Assembly (NCBI GenBank): GCA_965659675.1 | Contig: CBFHWY010000009.1 | Span: 1-49,853, forward strand | DNA length: 49,853 bases | Origin: CBFHWY01 sp965659675 | Lineage (GTDB): Bacteria; Bacteroidota; Bacteroidia; Flavobacteriales_G; Salibacteraceae | Reading direction: 5' to 3' | Shown: positions 1 through 8,760 of the stretch, piece after piece | How the letters are laid out: each line of letters starts with the position of its first letter | Position numbering within the stretch: the first letter of the stretch is position 1 | Notes under the pieces: generated by a model | The model's database searches: none | Told to the model about the DNA's origin: nothing | What the model saw: the letters and a program-made list of their open reading frames with translations, nothing else | Position numbers and translations under genes: made by a program

Positions 1-988
1 TTTCTACTTTTGGTTCAAATGGGAGATAAAGTAATTTGTTGTCGCTGTTAAATCGCTTTCGGAGCTCGAAAATGGCTACTGCCATGACTTCATCCAGACT
101 ATCGTCCATGCCCCGTTTGAGTTCCAGTGTGTGTGACTGAACGATGGCCCCCTGAACCATTTTGAGATAATTCACATAAACATATTTGTCATCGTTCACA
201 GCTGCAAAGACATCTACATTGTCAATCGCAGGATTCACAACAGTAGATCTGGCCTTGAAATTCTCGAGCAGACTTATCTTTTTCTTTAGATCCTCCGCAG
301 TTTCGAATTGCAGTGTTTCTGCCGCTTTTTGCATCTCTTGTTTGAGGTCTTTGATCACATCACTTACATAACCCTTTAAGATACGTTTGATCTGCCCCAC
401 ACTCTTATCATAGTCGCTTTGACTTTGCAAGCCAACACAGGGGCCCTTGCAATTTCCGATGTGGTATTCGAGGCAAAGTCTGAACTTTTCCGCTTCAATA
501 TTTTCTTCTGAAAGTTTGTATTTGCACGTCCTGAACGGATGAAGTTGTTTGATGAGTCCAAGTATGGAATGCATCATTTTCACCGAGGCATAAGGACCAA
601 AGTAAGTAGACCCGTCTTTAATGATATTCCTTGTCCCGAAAATCCTGGGAAATCGTTCATTCTTTATCACAATGTAGGGATAGGTTTTATCGTCCCTCCA
701 CTGAATATTGAATTTGGGTTTGTGCTCTTTGATCAGTGTGTTTTCGAGCAGCAGCGCTTCGTATTCGCTGTCGACCAAAATGAATTTGATCTTTCGAATC
801 TTCCTTACAAGCAGCTTTGTTTTACCACTCTCATAGCGGTCTTTATTATAGTAGGAGCTAACTCTGTTTTTAAGCCTTTTGGCCTTCCCAACATAGATCA
901 GCTTATTACTTTCATCAAAGTACTGATATACACCCGGTTTTTGAGGAATGTTTGAGAGGGTCTCTTTGAGAAAATCTGGTGCCGCCAC
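1..988 (-). CDS. uvrC: UvrABC excinuclease subunit C, N-terminal part (cut by window edge)
   Basis: UvrC makes the dual incisions in nucleotide excision repair. Reading from a GTG at 988 gives MAAPDFLKETLSNIPQKPGV and then the GIY-YIG nuclease core, GVYQYF...LIYVGKAKRL, at about residues 18-35. The UvrC cysteine cluster CLEYHIGNCKGPC and a UVR (UvrB-binding) motif LQFETAEDLKKKI follow. The frame stays open for 329 codons to position 1, so the C-terminal RNase H-like nuclease and HhH domains lie outside the window. No ATG fits the N-terminus; GTG is the only sensible start. A TATCTTTG -7 element ends only 4 bases upstream of that GTG, which suggests a leaderless or nearly leaderless mRNA. Divergent from the MerR gene. 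Identification is certain; only the start is inferred. Confidence 0.96.
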   Translation of the reverse strand, partial: MAAPDFLKETLSNIPQKPGVYQYFDESNKLIYVGKAKRLKNRVSSYYNKDRYESGKTKLLVRKIRKIKFILVDSEYEALLLENTLIKEHKPKFNIQWRDDKTYPYIVIKNERFPRIFGTRNIIKDGSTYFGPYASVKMMHSILGLIKQLHPFRTCKYKLSEENIEAEKFRLCLEYHIGNCKGPCVGLQSQSDYDKSVGQIKRILKGYVSDVIKDLKQEMQKAAETLQFETAEDLKKKISLLENFKARSTVVNPAIDNVDVFAAVNDDKYVYVNYLKMVQGAIVQSHTLELKRGMDDSLDEVMAVAIFELRKRFNSDNKLLYLPFEPKVE

Positions 989-992
989 AATT

Positions 993-1000
993 CAAAGATA
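993..1000 (-). promoter_or_regulatory. Candidate -7 element of uvrC
   Basis: Read on the minus strand this is TATCTTTG, an exact match to the Bacteroidota -7 consensus TAnnTTTG. It ends 4 bases before the GTG start of uvrC. I see no convincing -33 TTG at the usual distance. Confidence 0.4.
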
Positions 1001-1049
1001 GCAGGGGATAAGTATTTGCTGAAACTAAACCATTTTAAATAAAAAGTGT

Positions 1050-1058
1050 TAAAATTTG
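1050..1058 (+). promoter_or_regulatory. Possible -7 element of the MerR-B12 gene
   Basis: TAAAATTTG is one base longer than the TAnnTTTG consensus and lies 17 bases before the ATG at 1076. If real, it rules out the in-frame GTG at 1046 as the start. Weak on its own. Confidence 0.25.
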
Positions 1059-1075
1059 AAAGACAGTATAACCAG

Positions 1076-1957
1076 ATGGCTCAGTATTCGATCAAAGAGT
1101 TAGAGAAGCTTACCGGTGTAAAGGCACACACCATTCGCATATGGGAGCAACGCTATCAAATTGTTGATCCGCATCGGACGGAGACCAATATTCGATATTA
1201 CGATGATGAGCAGCTAAAAAAGCTCCTAAATGTTTCTGTGCTTTTGAGCAATGGCTACAAGATCTCCAAGATCTCCAAGCTGGATCCCGATACATTGCAA
1301 AAGGAGCTCTTTCTGTGCTACAACAAAGAAGTACAGCAGCCGGAAAAGGTAAATGAAGACCTTGTAAAGTCGTTGATCGTTGCGATGATCGAATACAATG
1401 AGAGAGCATTTAATGCGCTCTTTGACAGAGCGGTTGATTCCTATGGGATCGAAAATGCCTTTTTAAAGGTTATTTACCCATTCCTACACAAGGTGGGTGT
1501 TATGTGGGGCATGAATGAACTGAACCCAGCTCAGGAGCATTTCATCAGTGCCTTATTGCGCCAGAAGATGCATTGCCAGATCGATAGTTTGCCGATCAAT
1601 GAGCAGCCCAAAAAGACCTTTGTTCTTTTCCTTGGAGAAGGAGAGTTTCATGAATTGGGCCTCTTGCTGGGGAATTACCTGATCAAAAAAGCGGGTCATG
1701 CTGTATTTTATCTAGGTCAAAACCTGCCGATCAAAGACCTCAGTGAGGTTTCTAAAACAGTCAAGGCCGACTATCTCATGACATTCTTTACTGGGATACA
1801 GAGCGACGAAACCGTCTATTCGAACATCAAGCGAATGAGGGAAGTAGCTCCCAAAGCGGAACTCTTGTTTTCTACGCATGTCACTATTGATACCGAGAAA
1901 CTAGACAAGAAGACACACCTGCTTGCGGTGATGGACGACCTCAATAAGTTTCTCTAA
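1076..1957 (+). CDS. MerR-family regulator with cobalamin-binding domain (CarH/LitR-like)
   Basis: 293 aa. An N-terminal MerR winged helix (residues 1-70, YSIKELEKLTGVKAHTIRIWEQRY) is followed by a helical cap and a C-terminal Rossmann fold. The cap carries W144-x9-E154-H155, and the Rossmann part carries E190-x-H192-x-x-G195, the lower-ligand His motif of B12-binding domains. In CarH and LitR these two motifs mark adenosylcobalamin-dependent light-sensing repressors of carotenoid genes. MerR homology begins at the ATG at 1076; an in-frame GTG at 1046 would add 10 residues without homology. It stands alone, divergent from uvrC, and its 3' end overlaps the convergent PAP2-like gene by 4 bases. 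A link to the carotenoid/photolyase operon 29 kb or more away is inference. Confidence 0.88.
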   Translation: MAQYSIKELEKLTGVKAHTIRIWEQRYQIVDPHRTETNIRYYDDEQLKKLLNVSVLLSNGYKISKISKLDPDTLQKELFLCYNKEVQQPEKVNEDLVKSLIVAMIEYNERAFNALFDRAVDSYGIENAFLKVIYPFLHKVGVMWGMNELNPAQEHFISALLRQKMHCQIDSLPINEQPKKTFVLFLGEGEFHELGLLLGNYLIKKAGHAVFYLGQNLPIKDLSEVSKTVKADYLMTFFTGIQSDETVYSNIKRMREVAPKAELLFSTHVTIDTEKLDKKTHLLAVMDDLNKFL

Positions 1958-2571
1958 CCCAACTTGAGGTAAACACATACGAAGCCAACAACAAGGCCGA
2001 CAACTGCTCCGGCATAAACCTGAAAAGGGGAATGAGCATTTAGTCTAAGGCGAGCACTGCCAACTAGCCCGCTCAGTATGATCAGAGCCATAATCTTGAA
2101 ATTCATTTGCTGATTCAATACCTGGCTCATACCCATAAAGATCCCAGCGACACACGAAATAGAAATTGCGTGAATACTGATCTTAAAGCGAAAGTTCAGG
2201 AGAAAAGCAATCAAGACCACGAGCGCTCCAGCGAGTGTCATAGAAACAATGATCTGTGGTAGCGCAGAACTGCGGAAGATGTAATAATTAAAGAAGTAAA
2301 AGAACAAGCCGATCAGAAAAGGTAAGGTTCTTTCATACTGCGAATTGAGGTGGAGGTTTGATACTTTATTGAGGCGATATAATACAAGGAGAAATAGTGC
2401 CGGCATGATCGCCGTATTAACGAGATTTAGACCAGCGATGATCCCAAGATGCTTTAGGCTGATGGAGTAGATCACATAGCTCTCCATGTTAAAAAGCAGC
2501 AGCAGAGCATAAGTAGGCATCAATAGAGGATGCAGGGCGTATGAAACAAAGTGTGCCAGACGTTCGCTCAT
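1954..2571 (-). CDS. PAP2-superfamily-like integral membrane protein
   Basis: 205 aa with five or six hydrophobic segments. The segment near residues 171-195, SARLRLNAHSPFQVYAGAVVG, resembles the third motif of PAP2 lipid phosphatases (SRxxxxxHxxxQVxxG-like). KISIHA near residue 130 could stand in for the PSGH motif. Canonical KxxxxxxRP and PSGH motifs are missing, so phosphatase activity is uncertain. It is the last gene of asnS-rpoN-PAP2; its ATG shares one base with the rpoN TGA. A membrane location is clear, a lipid substrate is a guess. Confidence 0.6.
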   Translation of the reverse strand: MSERLAHFVSYALHPLLMPTYALLLLFNMESYVIYSISLKHLGIIAGLNLVNTAIMPALFLLVLYRLNKVSNLHLNSQYERTLPFLIGLFFYFFNYYIFRSSALPQIIVSMTLAGALVVLIAFLLNFRFKISIHAISISCVAGIFMGMSQVLNQQMNFKIMALIILSGLVGSARLRLNAHSPFQVYAGAVVGLVVGFVCVYLKLG

Positions 2572-4016
2572 CAGATCTCTTTTCTCAATCGCGCTACGGG
2601 AAGATTGAGTTGCTCTCGGTATTTGGCAACAGTCCTACGGGCGATATTGTAGCCTTTTTCTTTTAAGTGACTGGCTAGCTTTTCATCGGTCAGTGGTTTC
2701 TTCTTGTCCTCATCATCGATAAGGTCTTGCAAGATGCGTTTTACCTCTCTTGTCGAAACCTCTTCACCGCTTGTGGTAGAAAGTGATTCTGAGAAGAATG
2801 ATTTAAGCAGGAATGTGCCATAGGGTGTTTGGATGTACTTGCTGTTAGCCACCCTTGAAACCGTTGAGATATCCATTCCAATGCGATCCGCAATATCTTT
2901 TAAGATCATTGGTCTTAATTCGGTCTCATCACCAGTCAAAAAGTACTCACGTTGATAATCAAGAATAGCGTTCATGGTCATGATCAGCGTTTGCTGCCTT
3001 TGCTTAATGGCATCAATGAACCATTGGGCTGAATCCAACTTTTGCTTTACAAATAGTGCCGCGTCTTTTTCAGACTTGTTCAGTTTGCCTTTGGCTTTTG
3101 AATAGTGATGCATCATCTCTGCATACTGATTGCTCACCTTCAATTCGGGTGCATTTCGTTGATTCAAACTCAGTTCAAACTCTCCATCTTCAATGGCAAG
3201 CATATAGTCTGGAACGACGTGTTCGATAGGTTTGATGGTATCACTGGCTGAACCTCCAGGCTTTGGATTGAGTTTGGTGATCTCATCAATGGCTGCTTTC
3301 AGATCCTCATCTGATATCTCAAGTTTTGATAGGATCTTGGAGTAGTGTTTCTTAGTGAAGGACTCGAAATACTCATCCAAAATAAGTTTGGCTGTGATGA
3401 TCTCCACGCTGGGAACTTCCTTGCGCTCGAGTTGTAGCAGAAGACATTCCCTGAGGTCTCTTGCTCCAACGCCAGGAGGATCCAGACTTTGAACGATGCC
3501 AAGAAGATAAAGAAGTTCGTCTTCATCCGTCATGATGTTTTGAGTAAAGGCCAGATCATCAACAATTGAAGGAATATATCTTCTCAGATATCCACTTTCA
3601 TCCAAACTCCCGATCAGATGTTTGGCGATCTTTTCTTGCTGTTCGCTAAGAACAAAAGTCTGAAGTTGGCTCTCCAGCTTTTCTACGAAGGTATCGCCAA
3701 CCGATAGGGGAATGGTTTTCTCGTCTTGATCTTTCCCATGATTTTTCGCCTGATACCGATAGGATGGTTCATCATCATCCATATAGTCTGAAAAGTCAAA
3801 CTCCTTTTCCGCTTCGGAAAGCTCATTTCCTTCCTGGTAGTCATCCTGATTATCGAGACTTTCTTCTCGTCCTTCTTCCAGAGCCGGATTCGCTTCAAGT
3901 TCTTCTTTTACACGAGCTTCAATGGCAACAGTAGGTACCTGCAACAATTTCATGAGCTGAATCTGCTGTGGACTCAGCTTCTGTTGAAGTTTCTGTTGTA
4001 GGCTTAACTTTTGCAT
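2571..4016 (-). CDS. rpoN: RNA polymerase sigma-54 factor
   Basis: 481 aa, usual length. The Gln-rich activator-interacting region is at residues 1-30 (KLSLQQKLQQKLSPQQIQL). An acidic linker (about 45-90), the core-binding domain, a helix-turn-helix near 370-390 (KDIADRIGMDISTVSRVANS) and the RpoN box ARRTVAKYRE at 459-468, which reads the -24 element, follow. It recruits core polymerase to -24/-12 promoters that need an AAA+ enhancer-binding activator; no such activator is in this window. It begins 6 bases after asnS and overlaps the next gene by one base, so it is probably co-transcribed with both. Confidence 0.97.
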   Translation of the reverse strand: MQKLSLQQKLQQKLSPQQIQLMKLLQVPTVAIEARVKEELEANPALEEGREESLDNQDDYQEGNELSEAEKEFDFSDYMDDDEPSYRYQAKNHGKDQDEKTIPLSVGDTFVEKLESQLQTFVLSEQQEKIAKHLIGSLDESGYLRRYIPSIVDDLAFTQNIMTDEDELLYLLGIVQSLDPPGVGARDLRECLLLQLERKEVPSVEIITAKLILDEYFESFTKKHYSKILSKLEISDEDLKAAIDEITKLNPKPGGSASDTIKPIEHVVPDYMLAIEDGEFELSLNQRNAPELKVSNQYAEMMHHYSKAKGKLNKSEKDAALFVKQKLDSAQWFIDAIKQRQQTLIMTMNAILDYQREYFLTGDETELRPMILKDIADRIGMDISTVSRVANSKYIQTPYGTFLLKSFFSESLSTTSGEEVSTREVKRILQDLIDDEDKKKPLTDEKLASHLKEKGYNIARRTVAKYREQLNLPVARLRKEI

Positions 4017-4022
4017 TGACCT

Positions 4023-5435
4023 CTAAAATTCGGCGTTTTTGGGCGTTCTTGGGAAAGGTATGACATCTCTCACATTCGTCATTCCTGTCACAAACAATAC
4101 TAATCTTTCAAAACCCAGGCCAAAACCACTATGAGGCACCGTACCAAAGCGTCGAGTGTCCAAATACCACCACAATTCTTCTTCAGGGATGTTGAATTCG
4201 GCGATCTTTTCCTTGAGCATATCATAGCGCTCTTCACGCTGGCTTCCTCCCACGATCTCTCCTATTCCGGGGAATAGGATGTCCATAGCTCCTACCGTTT
4301 TTTCATCGTCATTTTGACGCATGTAGAAAGCTTTGATCTCTCTGGGATAATTGTAGATGATCACAGGTTTCTTGAACTCTTTTTCTACCAGATAGCGCTC
4401 GTGTTCAGATTGCAGATCGACCCCCCATTCATTCACGGGAAACTGAAATTTCTTTTTCTTGTTGGGCTTCGAGTTCCTCAGTAGGTCAAAAGCTTCTGTG
4501 TAGGTGATCCTCACAAAATCATCCTGCAATATTCCCTTTAAAGTATCCAGTAAATTCTGTGGATCGCGTTTTTCCTTTGGCAGCCCTTGCTGCTCTTTTT
4601 CACGCCGATCACTCAGAAACTGCAGGTCGTCAGCGCAGTTGTCGAGGCAATATTTCACCAGATATTTAAGGAAGTCCTCAGCCAGATCCATATTGTCTTC
4701 AAGCTCATTGAAGGCAACCTCCGGTTCGATCATCCAAAATTCTGCAAGATGACGGGTGGTGTTGGAGTTTTCTGCTCTAAAAGTTGGACCGAAAGTATAG
4801 ACCTTGGAGAGGGCAAGTGCCCCAAGCTCTGCTTCCAATTGTCCGCTTACAGTAAGTTTTGTGTGTTTGCCAAAGAAGTCTTCCTCGAAAGACTGCCCTT
4901 TTTTCCACTCAGGTAGTGTTGTAACGGTAAACATTTCACCTGCTCCTTCAGCATCACTTCCAGTAATGATAGGGGAGTGAAGAGAGTAGAAGCCCTCATC
5001 ATTGAAATACTTGTGGATGCCATAAGCTAAAGCATGACGCAGGCGCAATACAGCACTAAAGGTGTTGGTTCGTGGTCTTAAGTGGGCGATCTCTCGTAAA
5101 AACTCCAGACTGTGTTTTTTGGGTTGAAGAGGATACTTGTCTGCAGGAGAGTCACCTATTATTTCCAGACTTTCTGCGAGTAGTTCTACTTTTTGTCCCT
5201 TACCCTGAGATTCCACCAACTCCCCACTCACACTGATGGAGGCCCCAGTAGTGACCCTTCTCAATAAGTCTTCATCGAAGCGCTCAAAATCAACCACAAC
5301 CTGAAGATTGTTGATCGTGCTACCATCGTTCAATGCAATGAATCGATTGCTTCGAAATGTCCTCACCCAGGCCTTTACCAAATACTGTCCGCCTGGTTCT
5401 GCCTCTAAAATCTTACTGATCTCTGTGCGCTTCAT
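4023..5435 (-). CDS. asnS: Asparagine-tRNA ligase
   Basis: 470 aa, standard for class IIb AsnRS. An N-terminal OB-fold anticodon domain (residues 1-110, VKAWVRTFRSNRFIALNDGS) precedes the class II catalytic core. The core has motif 2 near TFRAENSNTTRHLAEFWMIEPE and motif 3 GLGFER at 439-444. The C-terminus DVIPFPRTPKNAEF is typical of AsnRS rather than AspRS. It charges tRNA-Asn in the cytoplasm. First gene of an operon with rpoN and a PAP2-like gene, behind a good TTG-N19-TATTTTTG promoter. Divergent from the TetR/efflux operon. Confidence 0.97.
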   Translation of the reverse strand: MKRTEISKILEAEPGGQYLVKAWVRTFRSNRFIALNDGSTINNLQVVVDFERFDEDLLRRVTTGASISVSGELVESQGKGQKVELLAESLEIIGDSPADKYPLQPKKHSLEFLREIAHLRPRTNTFSAVLRLRHALAYGIHKYFNDEGFYSLHSPIITGSDAEGAGEMFTVTTLPEWKKGQSFEEDFFGKHTKLTVSGQLEAELGALALSKVYTFGPTFRAENSNTTRHLAEFWMIEPEVAFNELEDNMDLAEDFLKYLVKYCLDNCADDLQFLSDRREKEQQGLPKEKRDPQNLLDTLKGILQDDFVRITYTEAFDLLRNSKPNKKKKFQFPVNEWGVDLQSEHERYLVEKEFKKPVIIYNYPREIKAFYMRQNDDEKTVGAMDILFPGIGEIVGGSQREERYDMLKEKIAEFNIPEEELWWYLDTRRFGTVPHSGFGLGFERLVLFVTGMTNVRDVIPFPRTPKNAEF

Positions 5436-5452
5436 AGCTTACTAATATGCGG

Positions 5453-5482
5453 CAAAAATACCACTACATCAACACCAGACAA
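5453..5482 (-). promoter_or_regulatory. Promoter of asnS-rpoN-PAP2 operon
   Basis: On the minus strand, TTG (5482-5480), 19 bases, then TATTTTTG (5460-5453): a near-ideal Bacteroidota -33/-7 pair. The ATG is 17 bases past the -7 element, so the leader would be about 10 bases. Confidence 0.6.
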
Positions 5483-5539
5483 CCACGGAGGCACATTTGC
5501 TTTACCATTTATCAAGTATCTCAACCAAATATGTCACCC

Positions 5540-5570
5540 AGGAAACATTTTGCACATTAAAACGTTTCCT
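5540..5570 (+). promoter_or_regulatory. Candidate TetR operator (inverted repeat)
   Basis: Arms AGGAAACATTTT (5540-5551) and AAAACGTTTCCT (5559-5570) are reverse complements at 11 of 12 positions around a 7-base spacer. Partial pairing continues outward (CA-C / G-TG). It lies 14 bases upstream of the TACATTTG -7 element of the TetR gene. It is the only long dyad between asnS and the efflux operon, which is the usual place and shape for a TetR autoregulatory operator. Confidence 0.6.
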
Positions 5571-5584
5571 GTGTAAACTATTGA

Positions 5585-5592
5585 TACATTTG
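5585..5592 (+). promoter_or_regulatory. -7 element of the efflux operon promoter
   Basis: TACATTTG matches TAnnTTTG exactly and ends 9 bases before the TetR ATG at 5602. No clear -33 TTG is visible; that region is taken up by the right arm of the dyad at 5540-5570. Repressor binding there would block polymerase. Confidence 0.5.
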
Positions 5593-5601
5593 CGATCCAA
5601 A

Positions 5602-6216
5602 ATGGAAGAAAAAGAAGCTCAAATACTTAACGGTTCACTGCAAACCTTTATGTCTCTTGGCTTGAGGAGTGTGACCATGGATGATATTGCATCCAGAATT
5701 GGAGTTTCAAAGAAGACCATTTATAAATATGTTAAGGACAAAGAGGACCTCATTCAAAAGAGCATGGAACTCTACCATGATAAGGAATGTGAATTCATTC
5801 AAGCTGTAAAGTCCAGAAATCTTAACGCCATTGAGGAGAACTTTGAGATCTCCAAAAAACTCATTGCTGAACTTCAGAATATTCACCCATCCGTCATGTT
5901 CGACATGGATAAGTATTATCCATCAGCCAAGATGCTCTTTGAACAGTATAAAAAAGAAGTGGTCTTTGAGTGGGTGAAGGACAATCTCAGTCGAGGAATT
6001 AAAGAAGGCCTGTATAGGGAAGACATCAACATTGAGATCATTGCCTCACTCTATATCCTCAGAATGGATGACATTTTTAATATGGAGTTCTTTCCGAGAG
6101 CGGAATACTCCTTCTTGCAGGTGTACCTCGAGACATTCAGATATCATATTAGAGGCATTTCTAGTGATGAAGGCCTGAAATACTGGAAAAAACGAATTAA
6201 GGAATTTAACTATTGA
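5602..6216 (+). CDS. TetR/AcrR-family transcriptional regulator of efflux operon
   Basis: 204 aa. An N-terminal HTH at residues 26-45 (MDDIASRIGVSKKTIYKYV) precedes a helical ligand-binding domain of no recognisable subfamily. I start at the ATG at 5602 because homology begins there; the frame is open further upstream, but a start there would place the operator and promoter inside the coding sequence. It is followed after 2 bases by a TolC-type gene, an adaptor and an RND pump, so it probably represses this cluster and itself, with release by a pump substrate. The effector is unknown. Confidence 0.9.
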   Translation: MEEKEAQILNGSLQTFMSLGLRSVTMDDIASRIGVSKKTIYKYVKDKEDLIQKSMELYHDKECEFIQAVKSRNLNAIEENFEISKKLIAELQNIHPSVMFDMDKYYPSAKMLFEQYKKEVVFEWVKDNLSRGIKEGLYREDINIEIIASLYILRMDDIFNMEFFPRAEYSFLQVYLETFRYHIRGISSDEGLKYWKKRIKEFNY

Positions 6217-6218
6217 TC

Positions 6219-7589
6219 ATGAAAAAACTATTGCTAATCGCACTTGTCTTGAGTCAACAACTCATGGCTCAGGACAAAAAGAGCTTTTCACTGGAAGAGG
6301 CTCAAAAGCATGCAGTTGAGAATAGCTATCAAATGCTCCTTGCAGACCTTGGCATAGAAGAGGCGAGACAGGATGTGAAAGAGACCACCTCCATTGGATT
6401 GCCACAGCTAAAGGCATCAGCTAGTTTTCAGAACTTTTTGGATGTGCCAACTCAGGTAATTCCAAACTTTTTGGCTCCAGCCATCACTCAAACCCTTGTA
6501 GGGTCTGGTGTGCTTCCACCAGAAGCTGCCAATCAACCTGCAGACCCTGAATTCATTGAGGCACAATTTGGAACAGAATTCAACACGACAGTAGGCGTTT
6601 CGGCAAGTCAATTGATCTTCGATGGACGATACTTCTACGGCTTGAAGGCTTCAAAAGCATTTGTGAATTATGCCAGATTGCAGAGGAACAAAGATGAAGC
6701 CGGTATCAGGAGACAGGTATCAGAGGCCTACTATGCCGCCCTGACTGCAGAAGAAAGTGTAGAGGTTTTTGAAAAAAGCCTGGAAAATGTGCAAACGACC
6801 CTTTCTGAAACCAAAGCGATGTATGAGGAAGGATTCATGGAAGAGTTGGATGTTGACCAATTGAGTTTGATGGAATCCAATTTGACCACACAATTCGAAA
6901 ATGCCAAAATGCAAAGAGACAATGCAAGGGCACTTTTGAAATTCATGCTTGCTATGCCACTTGATTCTGAGATTGAGCTCACCGACGAACTAGAGGTGTT
7001 ATTGAGTGAGGAAAATGTTGAATCACTTCTCCTTAAAAACCTCAGCTTGGGAGAACATCGCGATATGATCCTACTCGATGAAGGAATAAACCTGCAGAAG
7101 ATCAACCTCGGCGCAACCCAGGCTGCATACATGCCTACGCTTGGAGCATTCTTTCAACATCAGCAAATGAACATGACCAATGAGATCGACTTTGAGACCT
7201 GGTTTCCAAATACGGTGTGGGGTATCAATTTGAACGTCCCGATCTTCACTTCATTCGGAACGCGTTCCAAAGTTCAAAAGGTGAAGCTAGGGATCGACAA
7301 GCTGGAGGTTCAGCGTGAGCAATTGAGCAATAGCCTGAGTTTGGAAGTGATGAATGCAAAAAGCACTCTCATCAACGCCTTGAGCTCATACCGTCATGAG
7401 AAAAAGAACATGGAACTCGCGATGAAGATCCAGGATAAGACCCTTGAAAAATTCAATTTAGGTATGGCCTCCAGTTTAGAGCTTACACAGGCCGAAAATC
7501 AACTTTTAACAACGCAGGGCAATTACGTTCAGAGCATTTTTAATGTACTGAACGCTCAAAGCCGCTTAACTAACGCATTAGGACTTTAA
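6219..7589 (+). CDS. TolC-family outer membrane efflux channel
   Basis: 456 aa. The signal peptide MKKLLLIALVLSQQLMAQ is followed by mature DKKSFSLEEAQKHAVENSYQM, the typical TolC opening. Two repeats of long helices with beta strands follow, as in outer membrane factors; the second repeat ends QAENQLLTTQGNYVQSIFNVLNAQSRLTNALGL. It forms the outer-membrane exit duct of the tripartite pump. Start chosen at the ATG at 6219, 2 bases after the TetR stop; an in-frame TTG at 6213 is less likely. The adaptor gene begins 10 bases downstream. Confidence 0.93.
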   Translation: MKKLLLIALVLSQQLMAQDKKSFSLEEAQKHAVENSYQMLLADLGIEEARQDVKETTSIGLPQLKASASFQNFLDVPTQVIPNFLAPAITQTLVGSGVLPPEAANQPADPEFIEAQFGTEFNTTVGVSASQLIFDGRYFYGLKASKAFVNYARLQRNKDEAGIRRQVSEAYYAALTAEESVEVFEKSLENVQTTLSETKAMYEEGFMEELDVDQLSLMESNLTTQFENAKMQRDNARALLKFMLAMPLDSEIELTDELEVLLSEENVESLLLKNLSLGEHRDMILLDEGINLQKINLGATQAAYMPTLGAFFQHQQMNMTNEIDFETWFPNTVWGINLNVPIFTSFGTRSKVQKVKLGIDKLEVQREQLSNSLSLEVMNAKSTLINALSSYRHEKKNMELAMKIQDKTLEKFNLGMASSLELTQAENQLLTTQGNYVQSIFNVLNAQSRLTNALGL

Positions 7590-7599
7590 GATCATAAAC

Positions 7600-8760
7600 A
7601 TGAAAACAGTAAACACCACTTTGATCATACTTTTAGCCGCATTCATATCAGCTTGCGGTGAGCAATCCGGCGAGGGACTGGAGGCACTTAAATCCAAACG
7701 CGACTCGCTGAAAGCTGCAAAAACTGAGCTAACAAGTTCGCTCGTCGCAGTTGAAGCAAAGATCGCTGAGATGGACACCACGGTGGAAAGACGTCTTACA
7801 CCGATTACAGTTTCTGAGCCAAAGCAAGGACGCTTTGAGCACTTCTTTAAAGTGCAAGGGAACGTAGAAACAGACAAGGATGCGATGCTTTACCCTGAGG
7901 CTCAGGGCCGAATTTTGAAGATCCATAAAAAGGAAGGTGAAAAGGTCACAAAAGGTGAGGTCATCATCAGTTTGGATTCGAGGGTTTTGCAGAACGGCAT
8001 AGATGAGCTGAAAAGCAGACTTGAGCTTGCGGAAACGGTCTTTAAGAAGCAAGAGCGCCTCTGGAAGAAGAATATCGGCTCGGAGATCCAATACCTGGAA
8101 GCAAAGAATAACAGAGATGCACTTCAAAAGAATCTGGAAACCATGCAATCTCAACTTGATATGTATAAGGTGAAAGCCCCATTCACAGGAATCTTAGATG
8201 ATATCATGCCAAAAATGGGAGAGATGGCAAGCCCGATGGCTCCTGTTGCAAGAGTGCTTAACCTTGATGAGGTTTATATGGACTGTGACGTCACAGAGAG
8301 TTATCTCGGAAAGATCAAGGAGGGAGATTCCGTTATGGTTGGTTTCCCTTCATTGGGTGTCAAATACAAAACAACCATCAGCCGGATCGGCAAATACATC
8401 AATCCGAACAACCGAACATTTAAGGTCACAGTTACCATCAAGAACAAGAACGAGGTCTTACGCCCGAACTTGATCGGAGAGGTGAACATCCGGGATTATG
8501 TGGCGGATTCCAGCATCATGATCAGTCAGAGTCTGGTACTGCAGGATACTGAAGGCAAGGAGTTCGTCTACATAACTCGATCAAACAAAGGCAATAGTTC
8601 CGTAGTGAAACGATACATCGAAACCGGTCTAAGTTATCAGGGCATGCAACTCATCAAAAAGGGTCTCAAAGAAGGAGACTATGTAGTTGATGAAGGTAGC
8701 CGAAGCATTAAAGATGGAGAAGAAGTTCAAATCATAAGCAACATTAGCTATGAAGGATAA
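7600..8760 (+). CDS. RND efflux periplasmic adaptor lipoprotein (HlyD/AcrA family)
   Basis: 386 aa. A lipoprotein signal MKTVNTTLIILLAAFISAC places Cys19 as the lipidated residue. Next come a short coiled coil (about residues 28-62), a biotinyl-lipoyl-like domain (VETDKDAMLYPEAQGRILKI ... KGEVIISLD), a helical hairpin (about 130-190), the second half of the lipoyl domain (YKVKAPFTGILDDIMPKMGE) and a beta-barrel/membrane-proximal part. It joins the inner-membrane pump to the TolC channel. The extra N-terminal coiled coil before the lipoyl half is a little unusual. It overlaps the pump gene by 11 bases, implying coupled translation. Confidence 0.93.
   Translation: MKTVNTTLIILLAAFISACGEQSGEGLEALKSKRDSLKAAKTELTSSLVAVEAKIAEMDTTVERRLTPITVSEPKQGRFEHFFKVQGNVETDKDAMLYPEAQGRILKIHKKEGEKVTKGEVIISLDSRVLQNGIDELKSRLELAETVFKKQERLWKKNIGSEIQYLEAKNNRDALQKNLETMQSQLDMYKVKAPFTGILDDIMPKMGEMASPMAPVARVLNLDEVYMDCDVTESYLGKIKEGDSVMVGFPSLGVKYKTTISRIGKYINPNNRTFKVTVTIKNKNEVLRPNLIGEVNIRDYVADSSIMISQSLVLQDTEGKEFVYITRSNKGNSSVVKRYIETGLSYQGMQLIKKGLKEGDYVVDEGSRSIKDGEEVQIISNISYEG

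Noticed and set aside
539..955. Plus-strand open frame of 138 codons
   Set aside because: It is antisense to uvrC, whose protein is unmistakable on the other strand.
1258..1278. Short direct repeat of AAGATCTCC
   Set aside because: Encodes ISKISK inside the MerR-B12 gene; ordinary coding repetition.
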